From Sabethes cyaneus (lineage: Eukaryota; Arthropoda; Insecta; Diptera; Culicidae): a stretch of DNA of 64,000 bases. The translations under genes and the position numbers were made by a program. Below, in pieces: positions 9,259-20,049 of the stretch (its first letter is position 1; every line of letters starts with the position of its first letter). The notes below the pieces were generated by a model. The model did not search any database. It was not told where the DNA came from and was given only the letters and a program-made list of their open reading frames with translations. The stretch is from contig NC_071355.1 in NCBI RefSeq assembly GCF_943734655.1, positions 30,540,964-30,604,963 on the forward strand, given 5' to 3'.

Positions 9259-11215
9259 TCTATACCTATAAAAATGGATTTCTGTCTGTCTGTCTGTCTG
9301 TCTGTCCTATGTTCCTTAAATAATCGAAAACTACTGAACCGATCGGAGTGAAAATTTGCACGTAGGGGTTTTTGGTGCCAGGGAAGGTTCTCTCGATGGT
9401 TAAAGATCCCTCCCCCTACTAAGAGGGGGGCTCCCATACAAATGAAACACAAATTTCTGCATAACTCGAGAACTAATCAAAGCAAATGGAACCAAATTTT
9501 ACATTTGGAGACAAGAATTTTTTCTATGGTGAATTGAGACCCCTCTCCACTTTAGGAGGGGGGGCTCCTATACAAATGAAATTCAAATTTCCTCATAACT
9601 CGAAAACTAATTAATCAAATGGAACCATATTTGGCATGTGAGTGTTTTTGGAGGCATGATTTTTTTCTATGATGAATTGAGACCCCTAACCATTTTAGGA
9701 AGGGGGGCTCCCATACAAATGAAATACAATTTTCCTCATAACTCGAGAACTAATCAAGCAAATGGAACAAAATTTGGCATGTGGGGAGTTTTGGAGGCAG
9801 GATTTTTTTATTATGGTTTGATACCCCTCACCTCTGTGGTAGGGGGATAAGGACTCTCATACAAATAAAACAGAAATTTTTGCATAATTCAAAAACTAAT
9901 CGAACTCGAGAAATTTAAGACTCATCCAGGGCTTCGACCGATCCTTTTTTCCTACCGCAGTCACACTAACGCGCATTCAAGTTCACACCGTCCGTTTAGT
10001 GGTGGAGTACGAACGCTATGCATAACACAACTGGCAGTTTGCTCAGTCAAACGCCGATTGCACGTAGTAGAACGAACGCGTTCTTAACCTTTTTAACATT
10101 TTCGTTTCGATCAAGTTGCCTTTACCGTTCGGAGCAGCGAATGACTGCAAAACAGACAAATGACTGGCAGTCATTTCGCTAACGAAAAGCAACCGCACAA
10201 TCGTATGATTCAATACTACAAAAAAAAACAACCACTACAAGTGTATGGAAGAAGTCGGTCGGACTCCGTCCAATACAAACGAATATTTTGCTTGCGTCGG
10301 ACCGACGTCCGGGTGACAAACTATTACTGTGAGCAGCCGATTTGGAGACAAAAAGAGAAACGAAAAAATACGTCACTGTATGCTTCCAGTCAGTTTGCAG
10401 TTTATATTCTCAAAGCGCAAAGCAAAACGGGAGATCGGCTGTTTGCTTTTGCTGAGATGCCGCATGAATTGTAAGACGGCAGCAGCACAAGCGGCAGATT
10501 GACTGGATTCAAAAAACAGTCAAATGATCGTTCAAAAAGCGGAGTTTGAATGCGGAAAGTTCGCATTCATGGGAGTCACATTCAACTTGCGATCCCTTTT
10601 CAAGCCCTGGACTCTTCCATAAAACATTAATCAATAACAAGACCACCAAAAACTATCAATAATAACATTAGATGATTCAGGGCGAGACGGCCACAGGCCG
10701 CGAGTGTTGCCGGCGACCTGCCATCGGAAGCGCCGACCACTGCGGGGGGGGCAGTCCCCCGTGGAGATCGCCTCTATCTAGGTTTATTTATTTTCGTAGA
10801 TCTACTGACCTCTATTACTTTCCTTGAGTTGGGTCACCCCTGCGAAATGGTACATTCCACGAAAAGATTTTCCGTGAAATGGCACAACCCGCGTAAGGTT
10901 TTTCACGAAATGGTATTCGGCTATATTCCGTGTTAGGGTCAACCGAGAATTAGTGTTCCGCAAAATGGCATTCGATGAAATGGTTTGTAATGATGGCGAA
11001 TATTTAGATAAATGCTATCCGCTTTATTTTGTCAGGCTAAGCAATGGGGGTAGTTGTTTTCTACTTTACTCTGAGGAAAATTTGTATAATAAAACACCCA
11101 TGAACTCCTCAGAAACTTGTACAACTCGAGATTGTGACAAAGGTCATCCGAGATTCACGATTTATATACAACACACCTTAATTTGCGGCAATACGAAGTT
11201 TGTCGGGTCAGCTAG
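9259..11215 (+). mobile_element. Helitron-like non-autonomous element, near complete
   Basis: The 5' end is A|TCTATACCTATAAAAATGG and the 3' end is GGGTCAGCTAG|T. These are the TC start, CTRR end and A/T insertion position known for Helitrons. Inside are a (CTGT)n tract, four ~145-bp monomers with C-run/G-run inverted repeats, and a conserved 3' region ('ttgtaatgatggcgaatatt' and 'gtcatccgagattcacg'). A weak terminal stem (GGCAA...TTGTC) precedes the end. There is no Rep/helicase gene, so it is non-autonomous. It is interrupted by a hAT-type MITE at 9927-10609. Confidence 0.75.
9927..10609. mobile_element. hAT-type MITE nested in the Helitron
   Basis: The ends are CAGGGCTTC... and ...AAGCCCTG, imperfect terminal inverted repeats of the CAGGG type usual for hAT elements. 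It is flanked by 8-bp direct repeats, GACTCATC (9919-9926) and GACTCTTC (10610-10617), with one mismatch. The related Helitron at 28507-30756 carries the unfilled site ('gagactcttccataaaac' when reversed) with a single GACTCTTC. No transposase is visible; the open frame at 10160-10474 has no recognisable content. Confidence 0.8.
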
Positions 11216-11219
11216 TAAC

Positions 11220-11910
11220 ATATAATAATATAACATAACATTATATTGGTAACGATTCAACTTCTTTATGAAATTATTGAGTTTATTTTATTAATTAAAT
11301 TTCATAATAATCTTGCAAAAATATTCTAATTTTCATGTCACAAAACATCGACAAACTGAACGTGGTATCAATAATTTGTCATTTATGGGCAACAAAGCAG
11401 CTGCTTTTATTACCATTTTTATTTTCAATTGTCATATTTATCCATTTTAGAAAAGCAACATCTGTGACCGCTTTTTTCTCTTACAGCTCTTAGTCAACTT
11501 AAAAAAAATAAGTTGTAAGTTGTAAGGCTGTGAAAAGTGTAAGTATTCTTTGAGAAGACAATCATAAAATCATTAACGCGTGTGGTGTTTTTCTTTTAGT
11601 TTTAGTTTCAAGCAGAAGTTATAAACAGACAACGACAAAACTTATAAGTTTTAAAAGGACCTTTGTAAATATTTTTGAGAACCTTCTTTAGTGTGGGCCT
11701 CCCTAGTTTGTTAAGGTTTTTATAGCTGTTTTATCGTATAATTACAAGTTTTATGATCGGTTTTAAAGATCAAATGCTGGAAACCATCAGTATTGTCATT
11801 GTCCAATCAAATGAACAACGATTAGACTGAAAATTGAAATACAGATTGGTAATACTTATCGGACTTTTATAGCCTTAATAGAAATAAATATTGATACGGT
11901 TGATAGGCTC
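11220..11910. other. AT-rich intronic DNA, nothing recognised
   Basis: This lies between the Helitron end and the Sulf1 splice donor. No coding potential, repeat boundary or RNA feature is evident. Confidence 0.4.
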
Positions 11911-11920
11911 AATACTTACT
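11911..11920 (-). promoter_or_regulatory. Splice donor of the Sulf1 first coding exon
   Basis: On the minus strand the coding frame reads ...ACT CAC CA|GTAAGTATT. The GTAAGT at 11919-11914 is a perfect donor core. Splicing here leaves two bases (CA) of a split codon; without splicing the frame meets TAA at 11918-11916. Confidence 0.85.
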
Positions 11921-12875
11921 GGTGAGTGGTCACATTGAAGAACAGATGGCTGTACTGCGGAGCCGAATCCTCCGGTCCGTGCGGTGCCGGGAAGCTCATC
12001 GTCAGCAGAACCGGTTTCCGGTGGTTCTGATGTTTGCTCTGGCGTAAAAACGCAATCGAATCGTTAGCGATCAGGTCCGGATAGTAGTCTTTACCGTAAT
12101 CGAAGCCGTGCTTAATCTTTTGTCCGTTCATGTTGATGCTGTAGTTGTAGTACTTGGAGTTCATGATGAGACCACCCCACTCTCGCCAGCCGGGCGGGAT
12201 GTACGAACCATTATACTTGTTCAGATACTTTCCAAAGTACCCGGTTCGGTAGCCGGCATTCGAGAGGTAGGTCGCAAACGAGCGCGTTTCGTGTGTCGTC
12301 TGCCAAGTGGTGCTTGAGCAGTTGTCATTATTGGTGAAGACATTGTGATTGTGAACGTACATTCCAGTCAGGATGGAAGACCGCGCCGGACAGCACATCG
12401 GAGTGGTGGTGTAGGCATGACGGAACTCGGCTCCACCCTCGCGAAGCAAGCGTAGAGTCCGGGGCATGAAATTGAGCGATCCCAACTCGACGTCCTGATC
12501 ATCGGTCAGAATTAAAATTATGTTTGGCTTCCGTTCGCGTGCCTGCCGGATGATGTCATTCATGGGTCCATCCTGAGCTAAAATGCCTTCGACGACTCCA
12601 CTTTTCTTTACCCTTCCGCGTCCATCGTGCGGAGCACGAGCCCGCCTGAAAGGAGACCTTCGATGGTGACCTTCGCGGAAATGGTGACGCCTTCTAGACT
12701 GGTACGGATTCGGATGGTAGCCGCCCAGCTGGAAATCATCCTCGACGAATGACGCCGCGGCGGAACCACCCCCACCGGCACCGGCAGTCACTATGCTCAC
12801 AAAATAAATTACAACAATAAAACCTATTAACACTAATCTAAATTTAACACACAGCTCGAGCCAACGAAGCGCCAT
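11920..12875 (-). CDS. Sulf1: Extracellular heparan-sulfate 6-O-endosulfatase (Sulf1 family), first coding exon
   Basis: This exon encodes the N-terminal part of the enzyme that removes 6-O-sulfate from heparan sulfate at the cell surface, tuning Wnt, Hedgehog and FGF signalling. The chosen start, ATG at 12875-12873, is the only in-frame ATG and opens a hydrophobic signal/anchor stretch (residues about 10-30). A Gly/Ala stretch and a basic His/Arg-rich linker follow (about 33-91). The sulfatase domain begins near residue 117 (KPNIILILTDDQDVELGS). D125/D126 are the likely metal ligands, C161 in CCPAR is the formylglycine cysteine, and FGKYLNK (about 214-220) is the second sulfatase signature. 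Sequons lie at N186, N222, N244, N271 and N314. After 318 codons and two bases the exon ends at a consensus donor, so the rest of the catalytic domain and the hydrophilic domain are encoded by exons outside the window or unrecognised below 11920. No frameshift is seen. Confidence 0.95.
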
Positions 12876-13600
12876 CGCGTTTTCTCCTTGGGCACACTTG
12901 ACTTCACCACGCACTGCTGAGATATATACTTTGCCCTGCGGTCGGAACAACACCAGCTGTTGGTGTCGCCTATAAATATCACAGTCACTTGCACCGGTGT
13001 ATAAAGGGCGGTAATAAAAACACCAACCGCACGCGGTCACACCGGCGTCGTCTCCGGCTGGCGCTGGCGGCCTCTTACTCGACAGACTCCAGAAAAGCAC
13101 TTCTCGATTTCTTCGAGTTATTAAAATATTTCCTCTTCGTTTGCAAACATTTTCCACTTAATTACATTCATAATAATAATCAACTTGATTAATGGCATTA
13201 TGTGCTCGACTTTAGCCGTCCACGTCCTTCACCTTTCACGTGCACCACTGGCTGACTGCAAGCCCCACACAAAGCACAGCACAATTCCCACCAACTTCCC
13301 TCACTCAGCACTCTCTGCTGCTCTGTTTCCCACAGCTCACAGCGTTAGATATAGAAAAACTATCGCACGGGTCCCCGTTCCACTCAAGCAACTCATTTGT
13401 CGTTCACGTTTAGAAGCCGATTGTGCGTGCGTTGACTGCCGGATTATCAGTTGAACTGCCGTTGATGAAGATCAGACCAGCCGACGACGAACGTCTCCGT
13501 CCGTCGGTCCTTTCTGGCGAGCGCGCAAAGGCATATGCTGCCGCTGCCGCTACTGCTACTGCCGGTGCTGCTGCTGCTGAATCTGAGTGTTTGAAAAAGT
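12876..13600 (-). promoter_or_regulatory. Probable Sulf1 5' leader and promoter-proximal DNA
   Basis: The frame upstream of the ATG stays open to 13157 but has no ATG, so it is most simply 5' untranslated sequence. The stretch to about 13600 has balanced composition, a CAG/CCG-rich run (13540-13585) and AT-box-like pieces on the minus strand ('gtatatatctcag' near 12915-12926, 'gatatttatagg' near 12970). The first could equally be an AT-rich splice acceptor ending in CAG. No transcription start can be assigned. Confidence 0.4.
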
Positions 13601-16430
13601 AGAAAAGAAAAAGGAAAATATATTACACATGAGTCAACACAGGGTTTAATCACAGCACGGGAAGGATTAGAGGGTGCTAAGCTTGTAGCAGGTCGATCTA
13701 TCCATATTATAAGATAAGGGACAGTATTTAGATGTTCTGTGACACATTGGAAGTCTTTTAATACCATTGATTTATTAACTCTAGCAAGTTGGACCAAAGA
13801 AATCTTTCACGCTGCCAATTATTTGTTCGAAGGGAAAATAAAATGTTAATTATAGAATCTGTAGTAAAGTGTGACATATAAATTTCGAATTTTATTCAGT
13901 CGCCTTGTCTTAGTTTGGTTTTAAATTACATCAAACTTACTTGAGAGTGATCTGTGACATACGTTGTTCTATTTATATAGGGTTTAATTCTAATTCCCGT
14001 CGTAGTAAGGAAAGCCACTCTAATTTTCATCATTTCTTAGGTGGATTTAATGAATACTCCAAAAGTTCTGCTGCTGATTTGACTCAAACACACTTACCTT
14101 CCGATCCGTGCCCTTTGAATTCACTAAAAGCGATTATTAAAGCATTTTATTCAAATTACGCAACTGACTTTATATCTTAAATTCGTCGTACCGTTTTAAA
14201 ATCCGACCATCAAAGTTTTTCAGCGTCCGAACTAAAAATCACAATAATGTTTATGAAGCTAGCGCGCACGTATTTGTGTAGGACAGCAAGACAAATGTTA
14301 TTCTGCAAAATTTCTGTAGGTCATACAAGTTTTCCCGGCTGCAATATAACAACAATGCGTTGCGTGAATTATTTTGATTTTAAGAATGACGGAAATTGAA
14401 ACGATTAGTCGACATTTTCTTCTTCGTCGCACGAGAAAATGTAGGAAATTTGGCTGCTAGGAATTCTTTAATGAAAAATTGCATTTAAACAATTCTCTGC
14501 TCACTTTGATTGATCGCGTATGATAGTCAACAAACTAAAATATTAGGAAATAACTAATTTTGCATTGATGTCATAAAAATCGCTGATATTTTTAATAATT
14601 TGTGTTGGATAGGACGGGAATAGGCAATCACGACGAAGCAGCAACATACCCTAGTTATATTTCAATGAACACAAACGAAATTCAAGTTATTTCTAATTTC
14701 TAACGAAAGCAGCGAGACTTCCACCCTGGACCCTGGTGAAAGAGTGTGGAATCGATTCACGCATATGCCGCCCGAAGATGCAAATTTTAAGTGCTCACTC
14801 TTGCAATAACTGTACCGCCTGTACGTATATGCATATGCAAATGTTTTCACTTGAGCGGCAGGCAGAGTGCCTACCATTTCGTGCAGACAAGATGGGAGCG
14901 CTGCAAAGCCAGTAAGCTAGCAGGAAGAAGTCAGCAAATATCGTCCAAAATTCGGAATGATGACTGTACCGAAAAACCGTTTTAATTGCGATTGTGTGTT
15001 TTGTCTAATCAAGAATCGTCGTAAGCTGGAACAGCCGAGAAAGAGTTTACTGGGAAGCAGAAATTGTCATGCCCTTCACTTCATAACAGATTAAAACCGT
15101 CTATTTTTGGACTGACACAATCCAGATACTTTTTAAAGCTGGCTATTGGCATTTCTGTGTGAGGAATAAGTGCTTTCTTCGGATATTTGCAATACTAGAT
15201 TGTGGTTCAAATTGTCGCATAGAGGACAAGTTAAGGCCAAATACAATTTACAAGTTTGAAGTCACACTCCGGATTTCACCAAATAGTTAATCTATCAGAT
15301 TGTACAGTTTTAAACGTCTTTAAGGGGTTATATACAGTTAGGAGGCTTAGAAAACTAGATTTTTCTAGAACTTTTTAAAAAAAACCCTTTGACTGATTAA
15401 AGTGGAAATCGTACATCTTACAGTAGCTTTTGGCTGTATTTTAACTTATTTTGTTTTTGGAAAAAGTTAAAGCTGCTATAGTCAATCCCCTGGAACTCTT
15501 TCAAAATAGGGTGAATCATCGGAAATCGAAAAACTAAAAATGAATCGGTGATAAAATATATTATTTACAGATTGATCGAAGGATTTAAGAAAACAAAAGT
15601 TTGTATCACCGTAATTGGTGAATTCATGGTCACCCTAATAGTGCAGGAAGATGCGCTATATTTTATTAGTTTACTTCTCCGAAGACACCACCCTTGAAAA
15701 AATACACATTTTTCATCAGACGGTGTTTAGCCTAAAAACAGTTTTATATCTTATTAATTAATGCAGTAAAACCAAAATAGTCTTCAGCAAAAATATTCCA
15801 CTTTTATGCGCAAAATGTTGTCTAGAACATCACATTGAGCTGTCTGTTGAAATAAACATGTAACAAAAAAAAATGTGATTTGAGGGGTCGTTTATAAACA
15901 AAGGTCTATTACTGAAAATGGGTAAAAGGTAGAAGTTTGATATGTTCAGAAAAAATACCTGAAATTGGTTTATCTTTAATATTTTGAAACCGAAAAGGTG
16001 AGAAAAAGTTTACTCAAAAAGTTATAACTTAAATTGTTGTTAAAGTAATACCAAAATATCGGACGACCCCTTCAAAAGATTCATCATTTTTTCATTCAAA
16101 AAGTTGCCGAAGACCACATTGAGCTGAGACATGTCGTTTAACCGCAAATATATTTGTCCCGAAATTTTAATTTCTGGCCCATAGTGCAAAGAAGCCCACC
16201 TTTTTACTGCACTAACTGCATCATATGTAGACATAATCATCTTCTCTGAAACGTGGCTTGGCTTGACGAGAAAATATTTGCCGGTCAGAAAAAAGTGTGC
16301 AGAACTAACAAAGGTCATTCCATAAAATGGAACTAGCTGAATGCCCGGTCTTACTCGGAGCCCCTTTGTCTGTCAGTCATAACATAACTGCTATCGACTC
16401 GAAATTTCGTAACGCGAAAAAAAATCTACT
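13600..16430. other. AT-rich DNA upstream of Sulf1, no gene recognised
   Basis: Several short open frames are present, none with a recognisable domain. The part from 15300 to 16330 has an old-repeat texture ('ctagaactttttaaaa', 'aaaaagtttactcaaaaagtt'). A 5' non-coding Sulf1 exon could lie here but cannot be identified by eye. Confidence 0.35.
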
Positions 16431-16431
16431 A

Positions 16432-17270
16432 CAGTAATGTTTCGATTTTGTCAGCCCATTGCTGAATTTTGGGTGACAAAATGGGGAAAGTGACAAAATC
16501 GGGAATTTTTTTTTTCGAAACTTTTTTCAAAAGTCAAGACTTAAACCCTTGCAATTTAGAGGACTTCTACTAAAAATTAAATTTTAACCCTCAACTGATC
16601 GCTTTAGAGTTTTGAGCGGGAAAACTTGGTTTTAGGTTTAAAGAATATTTGGAAGAGTATCTTAAAATTAAAAGTTCTATCGTTCAGCGGCATTAAAATT
16701 TTCATTAATCCCCCTAAAAGTGCAACAAAAAATTTATTTTTCTTCAGTTTTAATATAACCATTGATGTGTTCTGCAAAGTTTTATAGCATATTATTACAA
16801 GAAATTTTGCTGAAGACAGTAACCTTCTATCTCTTCAGCAAAGATAGAAAAACCTATTTCTCATATATGAAAAATCGTCAAAATCAGTTTTTCTATTTTA
16901 GCTGTTTTTGTAGTTGTTACATGATTTTTTCTTGTTTAACGAAGTTGTACAATAGTGAAAATACACAACATTGCCGAATATAGTATTCCTCTATCTCTAC
17001 TTGTTTAGGAATTGTAGAGCTTTTAATATAAAAATACCCTAATTTTGTGCCCGAATTACGCGCAAAAAAGGATTCATTTCATTCAAAAACTCTCCGCAGG
17101 GAATCAGATTAGTTTCATGCAGACTGAAATCTTTTATAAATCATATTTAAAAGTACAAAAATTGAACAAAACTTATAGGCTGATAAAATCGGGAGAAAGC
17201 TGATAAAATCGGAGGTAGACAAAATCGGGGATAGATAAAATCGGGTGCAGACAAAATCGGAACATTACTG
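16432..17270 (+). mobile_element. TA-flanked MITE, CAGTAATGTTTCG family
   Basis: Terminal inverted repeats start CAGTAATGTTTCGATTTTGT on the left; the reverse of the right end is CAGTAATGTTCCGATTTTGT. Both sides are flanked by TA (16430-16431 and 17271-17272), as in Tc1/mariner/pogo elements. The right end holds four or five tandem 'gataaaatcgg/gacaaaatcgg' units, which could be subterminal transposase-binding repeats. No transposase is present. A second copy, in reverse orientation and heavily interrupted, spans 26879-34648. Confidence 0.8.
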
Positions 17271-17279
17271 TATTTCCTC

Positions 17280-18285
17280 ATTTGAATCCCTCCTCATCAG
17301 GAACCGCTTCAACCTCTCCCCATCCCCTTCGTTGGAAACAGTAGCCTAGGCATTCCACACTTATGGTAACGTTATGAGAGAGATCAAACATACCTACAAG
17401 ATGAATTCATTTTGAGAAATAATCTCAATTACCAATTCTAAAGCCATTTGGTTTTACTTGAATTTTATAAAGGTTTTATTGCGGTATTACCTCTATGGTG
17501 AACTACTGCTATGGTGAAGAATATTAGAGTTCAACACTAAAATCATTTTTATATGTAAGGCCATATAACCATATTCTAGTATTATGTTTTAGCTCACAAA
17601 CAAAAATTCACCAAAGCAAAATGTGTCGCAAAAAGTTATAATAAATTGGTTTCTCCGTCACAGAAAGCATCCAAAAATGATTTTGCTGAAAATTGAGACT
17701 GACTAACTGAATGTATTTGGTTTATTAAAACAACCAGCTTTCGAAAATTGCAAAATTTCAATGGCACGTTGATTCTATCCACCTATCTTATTAATATGCA
17801 TGATAAAATTCAATGCGCATATGCTGCAAACCAACGGAGATTGCTCAAAATTTATTAAATATTCTATATTTTGTTATGGTTGCAATAAACCAGATCGATC
17901 AGGATGATCTGATAATAAAACTTTAACTTTTCTGCTCACGGATGTATTTTCAAGTTGACAAAGCTGGGGAACTGATTTAGTTTTTTACCGGAGTGAAAAA
18001 CGAAAAGCTTTATTAAATTATGACAATGGCAGTCCGGCAGCGAAAACTTAATCGGTTTCATTGCTGCTTTCAGTAGAACGTGGTACGACTACTCGAGCTT
18101 ATAACCTAATTCTTAAAGAGGTTATGAAAACCTTCTGAGGAGTGGACCACTTGGTCGGAAGGCAGGTTTATAGCAGTCATCAAAAAGTTCTGGTGGAGCT
18201 CATAGTTTTATTAATGGTTTTATGAAATAGATCTTGAAACCCACTAGAGGAATGTAATAAAGTATATCCATAACATTTGCCTTAA
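17280..18285. other. AT-rich stretch, no gene recognised
   Basis: No supported gene. A weak resemblance to a transposase N-terminus on the plus strand around 18022-18180 was too broken to annotate. Confidence 0.35.
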
Positions 18286-18289
18286 ATTA

Positions 18290-18655
18290 GTCCAAGTCAA
18301 ATTTTTCTCCCTTTGCTTTAATAAACCAGTCGCAATCCGGTTGTTAAAAAGCATCGCAGTTGGCACGCACGACATCCTGAGAAATTTAAACGCAAAACTT
18401 CTCCAAACGTTGCTTGAAAGTATCCACAGTCAATCCTTAGGTTTCCCTGGCATGTAACCCCATGCATAGAAGTCGAGAGGGTTCACATCAGCTGAAGATG
18501 CAGGACACTCTTTCGAAGAAATAAAATCCAGAAAATTGTCCTGTAAAGCTTTCGTCTGGTGAGACGGTGCTGAATCTTGTTCGAAGCAGTATGGTGCATT
18601 CTTGTTGTTTTTTTTTGACGGTAGGAGGCACATTTCACAGAGTTCACATCATTCT
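18290..18655 (-). pseudogene. Mariner-like transposase, C-terminal half (broken)
   Basis: The minus strand reads KNAPYCFEQDSAPSHQTK and, after about 34 residues, ADVNPLDFYAWGYM. These are the second and third catalytic aspartates of a DD34D-type mariner transposase. The frame then continues with changes into 'TFKQRLEKF', 'SQDVVRANCDAF' and 'IKAKGEKFDL', the usual C-terminus. Stop codons and a shift break it. The part carrying the first aspartate lies at 19834-20045, separated by the LINE at about 18650-19815, so the LINE appears to have inserted into the transposase gene. Confidence 0.8.
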
Positions 18656-19815
18656 GCATCCAGAACATGGAGAACGGCACACAAATAGATACTGTTTACA
18701 CAGACCTGAAGGCACCCTATGACCGTGTGAACCATGATTTGTTTTAGGTCAAAATAAAACGGATGGGTGCGGTACCGACCTTTGTAGACTGGCTGAGGCC
18801 ATATCTGGTTAAGCGGCGTCTTACTGTTAGACTGGGTAACGCACGTTCAAATCAATTTTGTAATAGATCTGGTGTCCCGCAAGGGAGCAATCTTGGGCGT
18901 TTGCTGTTTTCACCATTCTTCAATGATGTATGCGCTGTGTTACCTCGACGATGCAGACTTTTGCATGCGGATCAGTCTAAAGTCTACAGAAGATTGTCGT
19001 AAGCTTCAAAGGCTTCTCAACAACTTCGCCGGCTGGTGCAACACGAACGAGCTCCTCATCAGTGTGGGTAAATGCTCGGTCAGCTTTTTCAACCGCAGAA
19101 AAAACGCCCGATTCAATGGAACTACACTATCGATGGCGAGTCACTGGATAGAGTTTCAGTTATCAAAGACCTCGATGTACATCTGGACGACAAGCTCTCG
19201 TTCCGTGAGCATTACTAGTACATAATGACGAAAGCCAGTAAAAACTTGGGATTGATCTTTCGAGTCATCAAAGAATTTCGGGATCCATATTGCCTGCGCG
19301 CTCTTTACTACTCCCTCATTCGATACGTAATTGAATACGCAGCTGTGGATTGGAGCCCTTATATAGGTATTTGGTTGTCCAGATTGGAAGCCATCCAACG
19401 CAAATTCATTCGATATGCGCTTAAGCATCTTCCATGGAGAAACACATACAATCTGCCTCCGTATATAAACCGCTATCGTTTGTTGCGCATGGACACTTTG
19501 GAAAGAAGATGAAAAATTGAAAGGGTTCTCTTCATTAGGAAGGAATTGGGTTGCCCCGTAATCCTGGCTCAAATCAACATCAGTGCCATCCCAAGTTTTT
19601 CTACGAAACAGAGAATTTCTTCGACCGGACTTCAGATGCACCTAATATTGCCAGAATGAACCCACTCGTGTCATGTGTTGTTTGTTTAATAGTGTATACA
19701 ATTATTTTGATTTCCATATTTCAAAGAACAAATGCTGCTCTCAAGAGCCTTTAGTTAAGTAGTGTTTTTATTCATGTAAACAGCGTCAGATGAATTGTTG
19801 AACATAAAATAAAAT
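18650..19815 (+). pseudogene. Jockey-type non-LTR retrotransposon remnant (reverse transcriptase to 3' end)
   Basis: The plus strand reads NGTQIDTVYTDLKAPYDRVNHDLF, then WLRPYLVKRRLTVRLGN and SGVPQGSNLGRLLFSPFFNDV, conserved RT blocks. The catalytic YADD box has decayed to HADQ. After a frame change come ASKNLGLIFRVIKEFRDPYCL, RLEAIQRKFIRYALKHLPWRN and a C-terminal NPLVSCV segment, followed by a short 3' tail ending in 'aaaataaaatttttt'. It lacks the 5' portion and the endonuclease domain and has at least three frame breaks, so it is dead. It sits between the two halves of a mariner transposase pseudogene. Confidence 0.85.
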
Positions 19816-19833
19816 TTTTTTGGAGAAACATCC

Positions 19834-20045
19834 CTAAACCTCCCTAAGCCTGGAAACTCTCTGGAACCTTTGAACAGCCGGTTTGTCCCGAGGAATATTT
19901 GAAAGATGTGCTAAATTTATCTGTCCCTTTTGTTGGTGGTGGTGATCCTGTAGTAAGAACATTTTTTCGTCCGAAAACATAATTTCACAATCACCGGGGC
20001 GTAATTGATGACAAAGTATAATGCACGCTAGGTATTGCGACATTT
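19834..20045 (-). pseudogene. Mariner-like transposase, central part with first catalytic Asp
   Basis: The minus strand reads GDCEIMFSDEKMFLLQDHHHQQKGQ, then HLSNIPRDKPAVQRFQ. IMFSDEK is the first catalytic block of mariner transposases. It is in the same orientation as 18290-18655, and the order on the minus strand (first Asp, then LINE, then second and third Asp) fits one gene split by the LINE. About 35 residues at the junction are not visible. Confidence 0.75.
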
Positions 20046-20049
20046 GCCC

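Noticed and set aside
10160..10474. 104-codon frame inside the hAT MITE
   Set aside because: No transposase motif (no RW or CxxH pattern); the MITE is too short for a hAT transposase.
12876..13157. N-terminal extension of Sulf1 to 13157
   Set aside because: The first codon there is GTG and no in-frame ATG precedes 12875; the residues do not resemble a signal peptide, whereas ATG 12875 opens one.
18022..18180. Possible transposase N-terminus on the plus strand
   Set aside because: Only a faint resemblance with several stops; not separable from chance by eye.
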